Shown here piece by piece: positions 44,141 through 56,019 of a stretch of 64,000 bases of DNA. Location of the stretch: positions 248,001 through 312,000 of the forward strand of contig JAHLKD010000053.1 in assembly GCA_025526935.1 (NCBI GenBank), written 5' to 3'. The position numbers and the translations under genes were made by a program. Position 1 is the stretch's first letter, and every line of letters starts with the position of its first letter. The notes beneath the pieces were generated by a model. The model had not been told where the DNA came from, did not search any database, and saw only the letters and a program-made list of their open reading frames with translations. The stretch is from Cladochytrium replicatum (Eukaryota; Chytridiomycota; Chytridiomycetes; Cladochytriales; Cladochytriaceae).

Positions 44141-45260
44141 GGTGAGGCGGTTCCCTCTAGTGGTCTCCGACACCACCTTTTTGCAGCCGATGGAATCGGT
44201 TGAGTTACGGGTCAATCTCTGCGTACCCGAAAACACTCGATTCTCAGATCCGACAGCCCCAACCACTTCATCCAAACCGGATCATTCTGAATAGTGCCCG
44301 GACGTCCAATAACCGCAAACCCACACTTTGCTCTTGTCAAAGCAACATTCAGCCTGCGATAATCCCTCAGAAACCCGACCTCCCCAATTCGTTCGCCCTG
44401 ACAGACGAGAATATGACAATGTCACTCTCACGACCCTGGAACCCATCGACGGATCGCACCTGCACCGCGATTCCCTCCGCGCTCAACGATCTCGAAATGC
44501 ATTCGACCTGAGCAGTGTATCTCGTCAACACGCACAGTTCGTCCTCGTGGTGTCCGAAGCTCGACGATCTTGGATGCCTCTACTTGGTTTTTTGAACGAG
44601 GTCCCCACGAGTGTTTCGACCCCTTGAACAGGAACAAAGACAAGGTGGTGGGTGCTGTTCCATGGCGCGGCTTTTGGAGGTTTTCGTACGGCGGGGAGAA
44701 CCGGTGCGTTGTTGTAAAGTTGCTCAGACGGAGTGCTATGAGCGAGGGATGGGCGTTCGATACTGGATGTCGAGCATGACGCATGGAACTTTCGCTCGAG
44801 ATACCGACGCTGAAAGTGACGATGACAATGACGATGACGAGGAAATTGAGATGGATACAGAGTTCTTGAAGAGTTTAAACATGCTCCGCTGAAGATCAAA
44901 CTTGCGAGCCTCCTCTTGTACGACCGGCTGAAGCTGCTTGTCATCTCCAACCAGCACAATCCGCTTAGTTGCTTTCGTTGTCCCGATCCGAGCGTTGCAA
45001 TACGTCAACTGGGCCGCTTCATCCACAATGACCGAGGAATCCCGTGTTGGCGCTAAGTACACCAAGACCAACTCCCGTGGCTGTAGAGAACGTCACTCTC
45101 GCTCTATCGATCAGAAACGTTACAGTGTTCGTCTTATTCAATGGGCCAATGTGCCGGATTCTTGGATGCAACAGATATCGTTGGGGGCTTCTTATCAATT
45201 TCTTTGCTGACGCCATTTCGAACAATGGATTTGACTCTGTCCAAGAAAAGTAAATATTGT
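44140..45260 (-). pseudogene. SF1 helicase (UPF1/IGHMBP2-like) remnant
   Basis: Helicase motifs appear in the right order but in different minus frames. They are ARVTFSTATGVGL (motif Ib region, about 45085), VIVDEAAQLT (Walker B DEAAQ, about 45025) and RIVLVGDDKQLQPVV (motif III, about 44960). Then come MLDIQYRTP (motif IV region, about 44770), VRSVDGFQGRESDIVIFSSV (motif V, about 44450-44390) and RRLNVALTRAKCGFAVIG (motif VI, about 44350-44300). A low-complexity Ser run lies between motifs III and IV. Walker A and the 5' part are missing. Members unwind RNA or DNA; this copy is dead. Confidence 0.7.
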
Positions 45261-45269
45261 TATGTATGA

Positions 45270-46240
45270 CTTCTTTATATGGTTGTGAAGTACTGCACCT
45301 TTCTGCCCCACCACGGAACATCAAATTCTCAAGCCCAAGTTTCAAGAATCTCTGTGCTCGATGCACTGAAAGAACGAAAAGCTGTCCCACCTTGACGAAC
45401 TCTGACCAGCTTATAAAGAATCCTGCAAGCAGTTAGCGTTCATTTGCACAAAAGATTACATACTCACTGTTCCTTTCCGCCAGTCAGAACGTTGTGCGGT
45501 GGGAATAGCTGCAGACCAATGACTGCCAATTTCTCTGACATTGACATTCCCATGTGGGGGGTCATGCGCTCAATTACCGGCTTGTCCCGGCGCACCATAT
45601 ACGACTTCTTGGCTTAGACATGCGACTGGTCGCAGCTGCCGCAATTCTTAAATATGGTGATGAGGTCGTTGACATTGTACCCCGCAGCTGTTTCATGATC
45701 TCGGCCACAGTAAACGTCCAAACGCATAAAGTTCGAGAAACCCCAGGTTGCAGATCATAGGTTCGTGTTGAATTATAAGTTTTCTTCAGAAAAGTTTTTG
45801 TTCAGCAGAAAAGGACTCGCAGTGCAAAAAGGTTTTACCGACTGCGAGGTTCAACCAAAACCCTCTCAGTGGTTAGGCGGATGTGCAAACACTACACTAA
45901 GTTTGTTCTGAATTCTGAACTCAATGGGAACGTGATGGAAACTTAGCGGAATGTGCAGGATTTTATGTTGGGGAAATTTCTAGCAATTTGGATTGATTTA
46001 AAAGCGGAGCTCATGCCGCTCATTATACTTGAAGATCTTCCACCCAATCCTCCATTCTCCAAAACCCAACAGTTCATCCGTTGGATGTCCAAACCACTTT
46101 TGGTGAATCCTTCATGCATGACAGCAACACACTGAGAACAGCCTGCCAAATTTGGAACAATCTCTGATCAGGATGATAACATCCAGGCAGCAGCGCCAAC
46201 AATTATGCAATTGGTCATAGAAATTTACATGATTTGCGGA
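45270..46240. other. No gene recognised
   Basis: About 1 kb between the helicase remnant and the acetyltransferase. Short open frames exist (for instance minus 46149-45943) but none has a motif. It includes the 3' flank of the acetyltransferase gene. Confidence 0.35.
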
Positions 46241-46246
46241 GGTTGC

Positions 46247-47843
46247 TCAGAAGTAATTCAAGCAAACAGGCTTTTCCTCGGCTGCGAAGAGCTTTGAAAC
46301 CGCAGCAACAGCAGACTCCGGTTCCACACTCGCCAGCCCAAGACGATGCAGCTGCTTGATTGTCAGCGTGCCAACCATCATGGACGACAAGTCCTTCACC
46401 GCAAGCGCAAGGGAAACATCAACCGCATCCTTGCTATCGCTGTCCAAAACTTTTGCCTTTCCATCCCCATCAAAGCGAATGGACACCGTTCCATCATTTT
46501 CAGGAACTAATGGATCCTTGCAAGTCACTGCAACGGTCCAGCTCGTGCGGCCCTGGAAAGCTTTTGAAAGGCCTCTGACATCGTACTCGCGTTCCGCCCA
46601 GCAGTCCAACAGCTTCTGGAAATTGACGATCCGCACCATGAACCCGTACCCGACCGTCCCACCGTTGTGTCCCAGCACTCCCACTGCTTCTCCATTCCTC
46701 TCGATCCCAACTCGATCGCGGTTATCCTGCTCCGCACACAGCTGCAGGACCTCATCCGGTCCAGTCATCGACACCAAGATCACGCTGCGAACCTGGTCCG
46801 CCTGGCTTCGAAGGAACGCACAGATCGCTAAGAGCACGTTTGGGTTCAGGTAAGCGTATTCCGCAACCCTGATGTCCTGCGTGAACGTGACCGAACCGCT
46901 CGGGCTCCGAGCCGGCACGATCTTGAAGATGATGTATCCTGCCAAACGGAGCTGCGAATCGGTGGATGTTTCCGCTTGGGTGTCGACGAAACCGATGTAC
47001 TGGAGCTCAGGATCGCCAAATCCAGACATTTTTGCAAAATCCTCCGCATTCCGGACGAAAAGTCCGTGTCGACCTCGCGAAAAAATCTCATAGCACTCCC
47101 TGAGCGCTTCGAGGTAAGTGTCTTCAGGGGCACCGTCCAGTCGAACAGGAAGAATCTCGGTTCGGTATCGCTCTTTCACCGATGTGGAAGCCTTTGGAAA
47201 AGCGGTCGGGGCAAGTGCGTGTTCAGAGACAGTCGCGCTGTTGCCGAAACCCATCGAGCCATAGAAATCTGGCCTGAATGCATACAGAGCAGTGAGCGGC
47301 TCACCGCGCCCACGCGCATCATAAAGGAATTGCTTCACGAGGTCATGAGCAAGGCCTCGTTTCTTGTTCAAAAAGTCTGCCCAATGCCCTCAGATTATAG
47401 AACATTCGCGTTGGAATGATATCAATATTACCTGCAGCGACACTCGACAACCCGCCAACGGGAGTCGTGATCCCGTAGTACATCACATCGAACTTCATGT
47501 GAGCCCAGAGGCCGACCATGACACCATGATCTGCGCTTTTGGCCGTAGCGTATTCGTTGGCGACAGGTTCGTTCGTCTCTTCTTTGTTCGCTTGTTCGGC
47601 CTTCTTTGCCCGAGACTTGAGAACGAGTTCCGCAAGGTTTGCGGAAGACGGGCGTCCCTCTTCGAACACACCATGGAACTGGTATCGACCCTTCATCCGG
47701 GTGCGAGTGCGCTCCACCAACTTATCTGTCTCATAGATGCCAGAAGTCACGAAGGTGGGGTACGCGCGTCTCAGCAGGAGGGCTGCCTGGGTGAGAGCGA
47801 GTTCATCATCAACGTCAATGGAGCGGAAAGTTCTGGCCGACAT
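46247..47843 (-). CDS. Eis-like GNAT N-acetyltransferase, 2 exons
   Basis: Exon 1 (47843-47432) and exon 2 (47376-46247) join in phase over a 55-nt intron and give 513 residues. The splice joins GGLSSVAAG-type text to DFLNKKRGLAHDLVKQFLYD. Together these form the acetyl-CoA loop of Eis proteins (V-A-x-x-x-x-x-R-x-x-G-L-A). LTALYAFRPDFYGSMGFG is the next Eis hallmark. A second GNAT-like part and a C-terminal SCP2-like domain (VSLALAVKDLSSMMVGTLTI) complete the three-domain layout. Bacterial Eis acetylates amines such as aminoglycosides or protein lysines; the fungal substrate is unknown. Such proteins are far better known in bacteria, so transfer is possible, but the intron shows it is a settled eukaryotic gene. 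Confidence 0.85.
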
Positions 47844-48049
47844 TTTTGCCAGTGGGACAGCTAGACGCCAGTTGCTTTTGAGGGCGGAAGCTGCGCAGAT
47901 TTGAGGATGAAATATTCTATTTCCAGTTGGTCATATTTTATAGCACAGCATTCTTTGCAAGTCAGAAGTTTGAGCTAATCTTAGAAAATAGAAGTCCATT
48001 AGCACACAAACTACCAATGAAAAGAAGGAATAACACATGAATACCTCCA

Positions 48050-48883
48050 TCAGCCAACTACCCCTCTCAGCGTCGTCCTTCGCAATCGAGTAAGTTTCTG
48101 TTTTGCTGAACGGCTCTGTTTCTTTGCTTTTGAAGGAGATGAGGAATTCTTCTTTTCGGTCAACTGGTTCGATAAAGGTGACAGATGACCGTCCAGCTGT
48201 TTGTTCCCAAACTGTGCAGGTACAAATTCCGTATCGCCAGCTTTCTCATTATTCAAGGATCGTAAATCTTCGATGGTCACTGATGCACGACGTTTGCGCA
48301 CCAGCGGGATCGGGTCAACGTCGACTTTCGGACCTCGTAAGCCCAAGATCTCGGAGGCGGCAATACCTCCAACCGGACTCGACGCTTCATCGCGCGACGC
48401 ACGAGTAAGAGCAAAGATCCTTTCCAGCTGATCTCCTGAGCTCCAGAACAAATCTTCCTCCTCTCGACTCTGTTCCGCTGCATTGAACTCGGATCTATTC
48501 TCGTTGTCTTTGATCCTTTTCGCCATATTGCTACAATCACTTTCCTCGAACGAGTTTGGAAGCATCATTCCATTCTCGTGATCTTTCGATGCCCGAGCCA
48601 TTGCCGCCCAAAATGGCGTCAGGCCTTCCTTCTTTTTCTCGGGACTGTCATGTCTCATTCTTTCAATGAGTGCAGTGAGGTTTGTTGATTGTGCAGTGAC
48701 CCGCCCACTACTGGCGGTTCGACGGGACTTTGGTGCTGAGGGTATGGCAACTGGATGCCATGGCGTGATGCATCGCGGAGGTGTTCTTGCCGCGTCGGTG
48801 TCGTCTTCTCGGCGGGCTTCGGTCGTTGCAGCACCTTGATCGCTCTCAGCTCCTGCGCTGTTCGGACAAGTTCCTTCGATCAT
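48050..48883 (-). CDS. Unrecognised basic, low-complexity protein
   Basis: A single open frame of 277 residues. It begins MIEGTCPNSAGAESDQGAAT, is rich in Ser, Arg, Glu and Lys, and ends in a basic cluster (KAKKQSRSAKQKLTRLRRTT). No membrane segment or known domain is seen. The basic tail suggests a nuclear or nucleic-acid-associated protein. It lies about 190 bp upstream of the FNT stop, on the same strand as both neighbours. The stop is followed closely by the 5' region of the acetyltransferase. Confidence 0.5.
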   Translation of the reverse strand: MIEGTCPNSAGAESDQGAATTEARREDDTDAARTPPRCITPWHPVAIPSAPKSRRTASSGRVTAQSTNLTALIERMRHDSPEKKKEGLTPFWAAMARASKDHENGMMLPNSFEESDCSNMAKRIKDNENRSEFNAAEQSREEEDLFWSSGDQLERIFALTRASRDEASSPVGGIAASEILGLRGPKVDVDPIPLVRKRRASVTIEDLRSLNNEKAGDTEFVPAQFGNKQLDGHLSPLSNQLTEKKNSSSPSKAKKQSRSAKQKLTRLRRTTLRGVVG

Positions 48884-49067
48884 GTTGGATCGCGTCTCGC
48901 GTGGGCAGCATTGGCTATAAGATTAAAATTATAAATCTCTCAAAGTTAGAAAAAAGGGATACGGTCATAATAGTAACGACATGAACCGCTGAGTAATTTG
49001 GAATACGAGCATAGATGGTGGTTGGGGAAAAAGGGGATGGAACCAGAAAATGTAGATCTGGCCAAGA

Positions 49068-50868
49068 TTAGGACGTTCGCTCCAATTCATCAGGCTGGGC
49101 AGCCTCCATGTCCTCCTCTTTGTCCTTTTTTGCAAACTTCCACCACGACTTCTTCTCAATGACCTTGGGGGCATCTGCCAACGACATCGAGCTCTTCCTC
49201 TTTGCCAAGATGGTGTTTCCCTTGTGGCGAGTCGGTTCATGGGAAACATGCCAGTGATACAGATAGTATTCACTTCCGCCAACGATGATCGATCCGCCAA
49301 TGATGTTTCTGAATTGCCCCAATCTCGTCAGCAATATACGGATGATATAACAAAACTACGACTTACCCAATCGCCACGAAAAAGAGGTTGGCGCAGAATC
49401 GTTCGGGTGGGATAGGTGCACCGTAAAATATTCCAGTGAGCATGAAGAACATGTTGGCAACTGTAAAATCAATGCTTAGTGATCACCATTGAGAAACAGA
49501 ATCATATGCTCACCACAGTGCTCCCATCCGGTGGCTGCAAAGCAAGCGATGGGTAAATAAAGTCCGAGAATCTTCCCCGTTACATCGCGGGCGGCAAGAC
49601 CCAAGAAAAAAGCCAAGCACACGAGTGCATTCGCTGGAATCCCCATCAACACCATCTTGTAGAATGGTAGGTTGGCCTTGCGCAATGCAAGGGAGACGAT
49701 GAACTCATGCTGCGGGTCGTTATCGAAAATACCCGTGAGATACGCGAGCAGGTATACAAAGAGAGCGATGGCACCGAGGTTGGAGAGGAAGACGACGAGC
49801 CAGTTGAGCAAAAGCTCCCCGATGCTAACTCGCTTGTTGAGCCATGCAACAACCAAAATCATAGTGTTTCCTAGTGATGGAGAATCAGGATCGAGTTGCT
49901 TTGATCGAATCGATAGAAAACTTACCAGTGAAGAGCTCTCCTCCAAACAGTAGAATAAATACAATGCCAATAGGAAAAGTGACAGCCACCAAGAGCTTTG
50001 TAAGAGCCGGATACATTGTCCTCACATCGAGCGGAACGCCACCAGCAACGGAGACGGTAAACATTCCCGCAAACGTAACGAATAGCCCGGACAATATTCC
50101 CAAGAAGATGGTCTTATCCAGCGGGTTGAGAACTTTCCTGACCGCCAAGACCTGGAAGACCTTCTCAATTTCTTTGCCGGTGTTGTATTCTCTTGGAAGG
50201 TTGTCGTTCTTCTCGACAAAGGACGTTTTCTGGAGGAAATCGACCTGTTGACGACGGAGTTTCAAATCCGCCTTTGCGTTGTGATGATGGTGATGGTGAT
50301 GATGATGATGGTGTGAGTGATCATTGGCACCAGTCGATCCTCCTTCTTCAGAGGCGATCTCTTTGATTTCTACACCGATTTCGCTTCCTCCAATGCGCTT
50401 TTCGGTCGAGTATAGTTCTGTGGTGTTCAGAGACTGCGAAGTGATGATATCGATATGTCTATTGTCAGCTGTAAGAGCTCCGTTTCGGGCGTCGGAAAGT
50501 AACGATGCAGCAGCAGCGGCAGACTGAGCGGCAAGAACCGCTGAACGGGTAATACGATCAAGCAGCATCAACGTGTCAGAGTCGAGGTGAGTCGATGACC
50601 AGTGCATCGGTGATATCTCGGATGGAGCGGCCGTTGCAGAGGCCAACGAATCGTCAAGTAGAGGTTGGGCGTTGGTTGGAGGAGCACCGAGGCGAGAGGC
50701 CACTGGCCCAGTCCGATGAACTACCCGCACTTGGTCATCCTCCTCTGAGGAACCCTGGGTCGAGTCCATGCCCGAAGCGAAAGGGTTGAGGTGAGTGGCA
50801 TGGGCAGGGTAGTGGGGGTACGGAAAGACAGCGTTGTGGCGAGACGAAGAGTCGTCTGAGGTGGACAT
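49068..50868 (-). CDS. Formate/nitrite transporter (FNT family), 4 exons
   Basis: Exons 50868-49926, 49870-49514, 49460-49367 and 49308-49068 join in frame over introns of 55, 53 and 58 nt and give 544 residues. The membrane core begins near residue 245. It shows KTIFLGILSGLFVTFAGMFT, the FTGN turn rebuilt across intron 1 (GELFTG-NTMILVVAWLN), GIPANALVCLAFFLGLAARD and GWEHC-VANMFFMLTGIFYG. The last helix, VAIG-NIIGGSIIVGG, is rebuilt across intron 3. These are the signature segments of the pentameric FNT channel for formate, nitrite or related monovalent anions. The first 240 residues are an unusual cytosolic extension with Ala/Ser-rich parts and a run of about eleven His. The C-terminus is charged. 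Plasma membrane location is inferred. Confidence 0.9.
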
Positions 50869-50869
50869 A

Positions 50870-51230
50870 GAGAAGCGTTTGCGTCGCTTTATTGAATGGA
50901 TAAGAAAAGAAACGCCGTTTGCAAAAGTTTTAAGGTCGGCAAGTCGGCGCTGTGAGTCACGATTGCACAGCGATCAGATCACAGAGATAAAAGTGCAAAA
51001 CAAAAAGTATTCTTTACTAGTGACAGTTCAGAAGGATCGGATGGAGCCTTTTGGCTCTATTCATTGCTGTGTCTCTCAGGATCATTTCTCCTCCGCCGCA
51101 AATAAATCAATCAACAAACTTATTCCACATGTCCAGTTCCCTCCGCTATACATCCCATCTTGCCCTACCATTTGTTGCTTCTCCAGTTCTGGCTACTAGT
51201 TTTACCTCTTCCTACGTGCGCTGATCAGGT
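50870..51230. promoter_or_regulatory. Upstream region of the FNT gene
   Basis: About 350 bp with no gene. No specific regulatory motif can be assigned. Confidence 0.3.
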
Positions 51231-51233
51231 CGG

Positions 51234-51395
51234 TAACGTGTGTCCGTTGGTGCAAGCTTCCTTTCAAATCCGTCAACTCTTGCTGCAAATTGCCATTCCG
51301 GGCCTTCATGAATGCAGACGACTTGAAGTCGTTTGGCGCATAGTTCCCCGGATGGAATTTTCGAAAGACGCCAAACGTGATATTCCTGTCGTAAG
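51234..51395 (-). CDS. Possible small exon with coiled-coil end (unrecognised)
   Basis: The minus strand is open for about 54 codons: NITFGVFRKFHPGNYAPNDF, then FMKARNGNLQQELTDLKGSL and a basic end before a stop. It looks like the last exon of a small protein, and an AG acceptor lies just upstream (catgcaag). The 5' exon could not be found in the 250 bp left before the UBA1 stop. Confidence 0.3.
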
Positions 51396-51652
51396 ACGTT
51401 CTCTTGCATGATCACTTGCTTGGCTGCCGTTACAGCTGGTGCTGGTCAAGAGCACCTGCTAACCAAAAAAACCATTAGTTTGTAATCATCTATTTTTTTG
51501 ACGATTCATTGATGGGCGGACAGGATTGAATGAATATGGAGATGGATTTACCAAGACATGATCAGCAAATTATCAGCTGATATATGTAAATTTGGATACA
51601 CGCTGAAGCACTTCCTGCAAAAGCAAGACAAGCAGGCATGATGCCCGCATCA

Positions 51653-54600
51653 CTAACGAATCACGATTCGAGCATATGGCACTTCAACCTGAAAGCAGTG
51701 TTAATGCCGTTGTCCAGTTCCAAAATCTCTATTCCTTACGTCCTCGCCACTGACATCGTTCACACACATCTCCAGCACCAACGCCTTCACGTATTGCGGG
51801 ATCGGCTTCTTCGACGTTGTTTCCAAAACCTTGGAAATCCTAAAACAACAATGTGTCACACATCATGGATCAAAAAAGAAGACAAGAAACTTACGGCATT
51901 GCCAACTTCTGCGGTTTCTGGACGGTGAATGACGAATACAGCATGCTAACGCCAGACGAGAGCATCGTGATTTCAAGCCCGTGCTCTTTCTGGAACAAAT
52001 CGATGAGCTGCTGCAACGAGATATCGCCGTTAATGTCGAAACGGTCCCAGAGCGTGAAAGTTTTGTCATTGTACTGATAACCACGGTTAGCTTAGGTCGC
52101 CTACGAGCGCGAATTTCGCTCTACCTTCATCGCCTGAGCCTTAATGGGTTCCGAAAATGTCAAGAAGGGAAGGGCAAGGTTCACGAACCCGTTTTTGTAA
52201 TCTTCAACATCCTTTTTACCATCGATCATCTACAAAACGGAAATACTCAGGACACACGCAAAGTTGTCGGCACTTGTACATACCTTGTATAACTCAAGAC
52301 AAACGAGACCGGTAACAAGTGCCGTCGTTGTAGCGATTGCAGGGATAATACGACCAGCGATCAGCTTAGTCTTGTGGCGATCAGCATTAACAATTCCGTA
52401 GTTCGTAGCACGAAGGTTCGATGCAGCGGTAATGAAGTCAATGTGGAAGTTCTCGTCATCATCCTGGCATATCATAAAGTTTAACATCCTGACATTCAAA
52501 GGACACCGAAGCACACCTTTTCAAAGTCGGCAGGGCTCAAACGCAGAGACCCGTATTGTTCGCGAGGAGGCAACGACTGAGCTACAATCTCAATCTCATC
52601 CCGGGCTTCCAAGAATGAGTCAAAACGCTAAACATGCAGTTGGCTATAATTTTAACTTACTGGAGTTCGCGCCAACGTTGTCGTTGTCGTTGACGGGAAT
52701 TCGCACACCCGAGCGCGGCTCAAACTCGGGAACAATGACGTTGGAGATCGCATTCTTGAAGTAATTCACGTTACGAGATCCCTCAATGCCATAGTTAAAC
52801 GCATGGAGGTTTGCAGCCGCGACAACAAAGTCGAAGTGCAGCTCCTAAAGGAAATCATCAGACCGGTTCCTTCTATTGTGTGACATACATACGTTGGTAA
52901 TGTCGAAGACAATTGGGTCAGGTGCCCTTTTGTAGCCAGACCAGAAAGGCTGTCCAGACGACGTGAGCTATAAAATGCTCGCCTGTCAGATAAAGCTGCG
53001 AATTTATCTTTCTGTCACATACGGAGTCTCTCGGGAATGTGTAGATCAACTGCTGAATCGCATTGTTAAAGTACTCCTCAAACTTCAACCGCCCCCAAAC
53101 AACGCAATCGTCGAATGTTTCAGGCTTTTTGGTCAAAGCAGTACGAATGTTGTCAAGCTGCTCTTTCTGTTTCGTCAAAAAGAAACTAAGCTCTCATATT
53201 TTGGTTAAGGGAGAGAGTGTTACCTGGTTACCTCCATGGCTGAGGACTTGATCAACATAGTTGCTCTGTGTGAGATACATGTTGGCCTCCTCCGCCTGCT
53301 GCTTGAAGAGACCTTCGAACAAATCTCTCGCCCACTGTTCTCCAAAACGGCAGTTAGCCACAGCAAACATTTATCCTAAATATTATACCTGAATGGTGTG
53401 CTCAATCTGGTGAGGGAAGTGCTTCAGTGTGCACATGGGGATGGACTTGTCAGCCGGGTCTTGGGATGAAGAGTACGACTCGGTGAGGTGGGGAACCACG
53501 ACCTGGGTGTTTCCTTTGGTTCCAAGAGTTCCGGACTCCAACAGCGGCTTGCAGAAGTACACGCACCGACGATCAACGTACTTTCGGGCATCGACATTAT
53601 CCAAGGCATTGGTCACACCAGTCAAAGACAACCAGAAATCTTCGTCAAACACGTTCTCTGTGTCTGGTCCGACACGGTCGTTGAAGGCCTGAATGTGATT
53701 GGCAAGCTGCGGATTCATAAGAGTAACAGCTGCAGCGGCAGTCGTAGACTTTTGCTTCGACAGGTCCCACGAGCGGAACAAGAACTGTCGGTTCAGGTTG
53801 CTCTTCTCAATGGTGTCCATGTCCGTAACATACACATAGCCCTCGGGGCCGGTACCCAAACCCATCATCGCCCAATTCTTCAGCATCTCACAACCGATAG
53901 CACCAGCACCGACCAAAAATTGACGTTGGTTGCGAACAAGTTGGGTGAACTCCCTCCCAAACACATGGATAGAACCGTCGTAACGGGTTCCAGTGCTGGC
54001 ACACAAAGCCTCGGTAAGTTGAACCGACTTGGGAAGGGATTCTAGCGAATCGAAGTACAGCCATTGGAAAATGGGGTTGAATTTACCACTGGCCGCTTTG
54101 AGCACTTCCTGAGCGACAAGACCACCAAAAAGAGCAGCCATGGGCGAAAGGTCACCGCGTGCCTGGTACGAAAGCTGTTTGATCACCCCTTCGGCCAACT
54201 CCGCTGGTTCTGCCGACTTCGAATTAATCTGCATTGCAATTTCCACAACCTGAAGCGCATCAGCCTCATTCCGTGGTAGGGGCAATCGACCATTCGCCTG
54301 AGTAAAGGCGTGAAGGGCCTGGAAGCCAACATGCAACGCGGCAGGCCGGTCAAACTTGGCAAAATCAGTAATTAAGAATTCAGGCTTCGCCAACGTGTCC
54401 CGCAGTGAAAGCTGAAACCAAGGATGTTAAAAAATTTAAAGAATTGCCCAGATAAATATGGACATACGAAATGAAGGACTTTCGGTTGCTTGACTTGCCG
54501 GAATTGCCCTCCAGTGCCACCGTTGCCGAACCTGCTGATATCCCCAATACGGAAAGTGTATGGCCCAGTAACGGTCACTTTGAAGGGACCAACAGATTCG

Positions 54601-55609
54601 CCGTTGATAGAGTCCATCCCCTTAACTTCCGTGAAGGTGACGAAGTCGCCATCTTCCAATCCGTGCCGTTGTTCGTCCAAGCAAGCGACCGTCCCGTCCT
54701 GTTAAAATAAATATCGATCCACGTCGAGTCGTGATTCTCGTACCGGTTCGATCGCAGCAATCATGCCGTGGATAGGTTCTTCGCCAGTTTGATCATGAAC
54801 AACGAAGTTGTTTCCGAAGTCATTGAATGCCACACTGGTAGAATTGGTTATACATTGGAAATTCGGAACCAAAGTAACGATTTACCCAAAGAGACCCCTA
54901 ATGTCCGCCACAATGAACTTAATGCCCAATCGACGAGTAATGTCATTGATTCGCAACTGCTGTTCAAGTGGAGTTTCGGTCAAAACAATAACCTAAGAGG
55001 AAAGTTCAGCAAAGGGGTAGCTTCATGCACTCCAACAATTTATCGTTACCTGGAACTTCGAAATTGCCTCTTCGGTAAGCTCTCCCGAAAGAACGCGCAC
55101 CGGCACGTAGGAGTTAAGTTCGGCCAAGCGCTGTAAGCTAGCGGCAGCTCGAGGCTTTCCAACATCCTCCTCTCGCAAAAAGAACTGTTGTGAATGATGT
55201 TAATCCTGAACAGTCTCCGCACTAAAAATCACCAACTTGAGATGAAAGGTCGGCGATTTGCGCTGGGGCTGGATCGTACAAAGTGACGGACTTAACACCG
55301 GCAAGAATAATATTTTTAGCTGTAAAGGGCTAATAGTGAGTCAAAATGCCATTTCAAACTAAGAATAACCTTTACCGATCTCCACGCCGAGGCCTTTTAG
55401 ACCAACAACTAAAATGTTAGATGCACTCATTTTTTTCATAGCGTCCGCGCCAAGGACATAGCTGGTTTCCGGTGACAAAAAGTGAGTAAAGTGATCTCGT
55501 TGAAATGGACAAAATGCGAAATCAGCAGCACATACACCTGGCGGGAGTAAAGTCCATAGTCGATGTCAGCGCCTTCAGACGCGGGCTGCTCGACGTCCAT
55601 TTTGTCCAT
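51653..55609 (-). CDS. UBA1: Ubiquitin-activating enzyme E1, 18 exons
   Basis: Exons (high to low): 55609-55536, 55461-55376, 55319-55237, 55184-55050, 54992-54886, 54834-54744, 54698-54468, 54411-53389, 53334-53224, 53166-53023, 52967-52893, 52844-52677, 52627-52517, 52463-52284, 52229-52125, 52073-51895, 51839-51740, 51688-51653. All phases agree and give 1012 residues (yeast Uba1 1024). Seen are the first adenylation half ([26 protein letters not shown]), the nucleotide loop [19 protein letters not shown], the catalytic Cys596 in [17 protein letters not shown], the closing [20 protein letters not shown] and the C-terminal ubiquitin-fold domain ending [11 protein letters not shown]. The enzyme adenylates ubiquitin and passes it to E2s. 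Introns are mostly 40-110 nt. Two introns use GTTGG donors; the one after exon 12 is the least certain. The last exon codes 11 residues. Confidence 0.95.
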
Positions 55610-56019
55610 TGTGTTTCTGGCTAGAGTTGTTGCGGTTGGATGGTTGGGATGTTGGTTGTACGTGGCTGGGAGACTCTTGAATTGAAATAAGCAATAAATA
55701 TTGATACAAATACATCCTTGGCCGTGCGGAGGAAACTAACTTGGCCGAAGAGCTTTATAAATCATGCCATCATCATATATAACTATACTAAAACTCAACG
55801 AGTTCGCTTTATTCTGTAACTCGGTAGGTGCAATGACTTAAGTGTTCATAAGCGTTGTGCAGTGCTGAGTTCGGATTCAAGCGTAAACATATAGACTATG
55901 TAACCTGTTTGGTTTGGATCCATCGCTACCATTCATGCCATCTCCCCTCGCCGATCATGATCTTCACAAGTAATGTCCACGTGAGTGCGCGAACTTCCGG
56001 ACCGAAGTCAAGTTAAAAA
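55610..56019. promoter_or_regulatory. Divergent promoter region between UBA1 and the glycine carrier
   Basis: A 410-bp spacer lies between two start codons that face away from each other, so both genes must be driven from here. No specific operator can be named. Confidence 0.4.
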
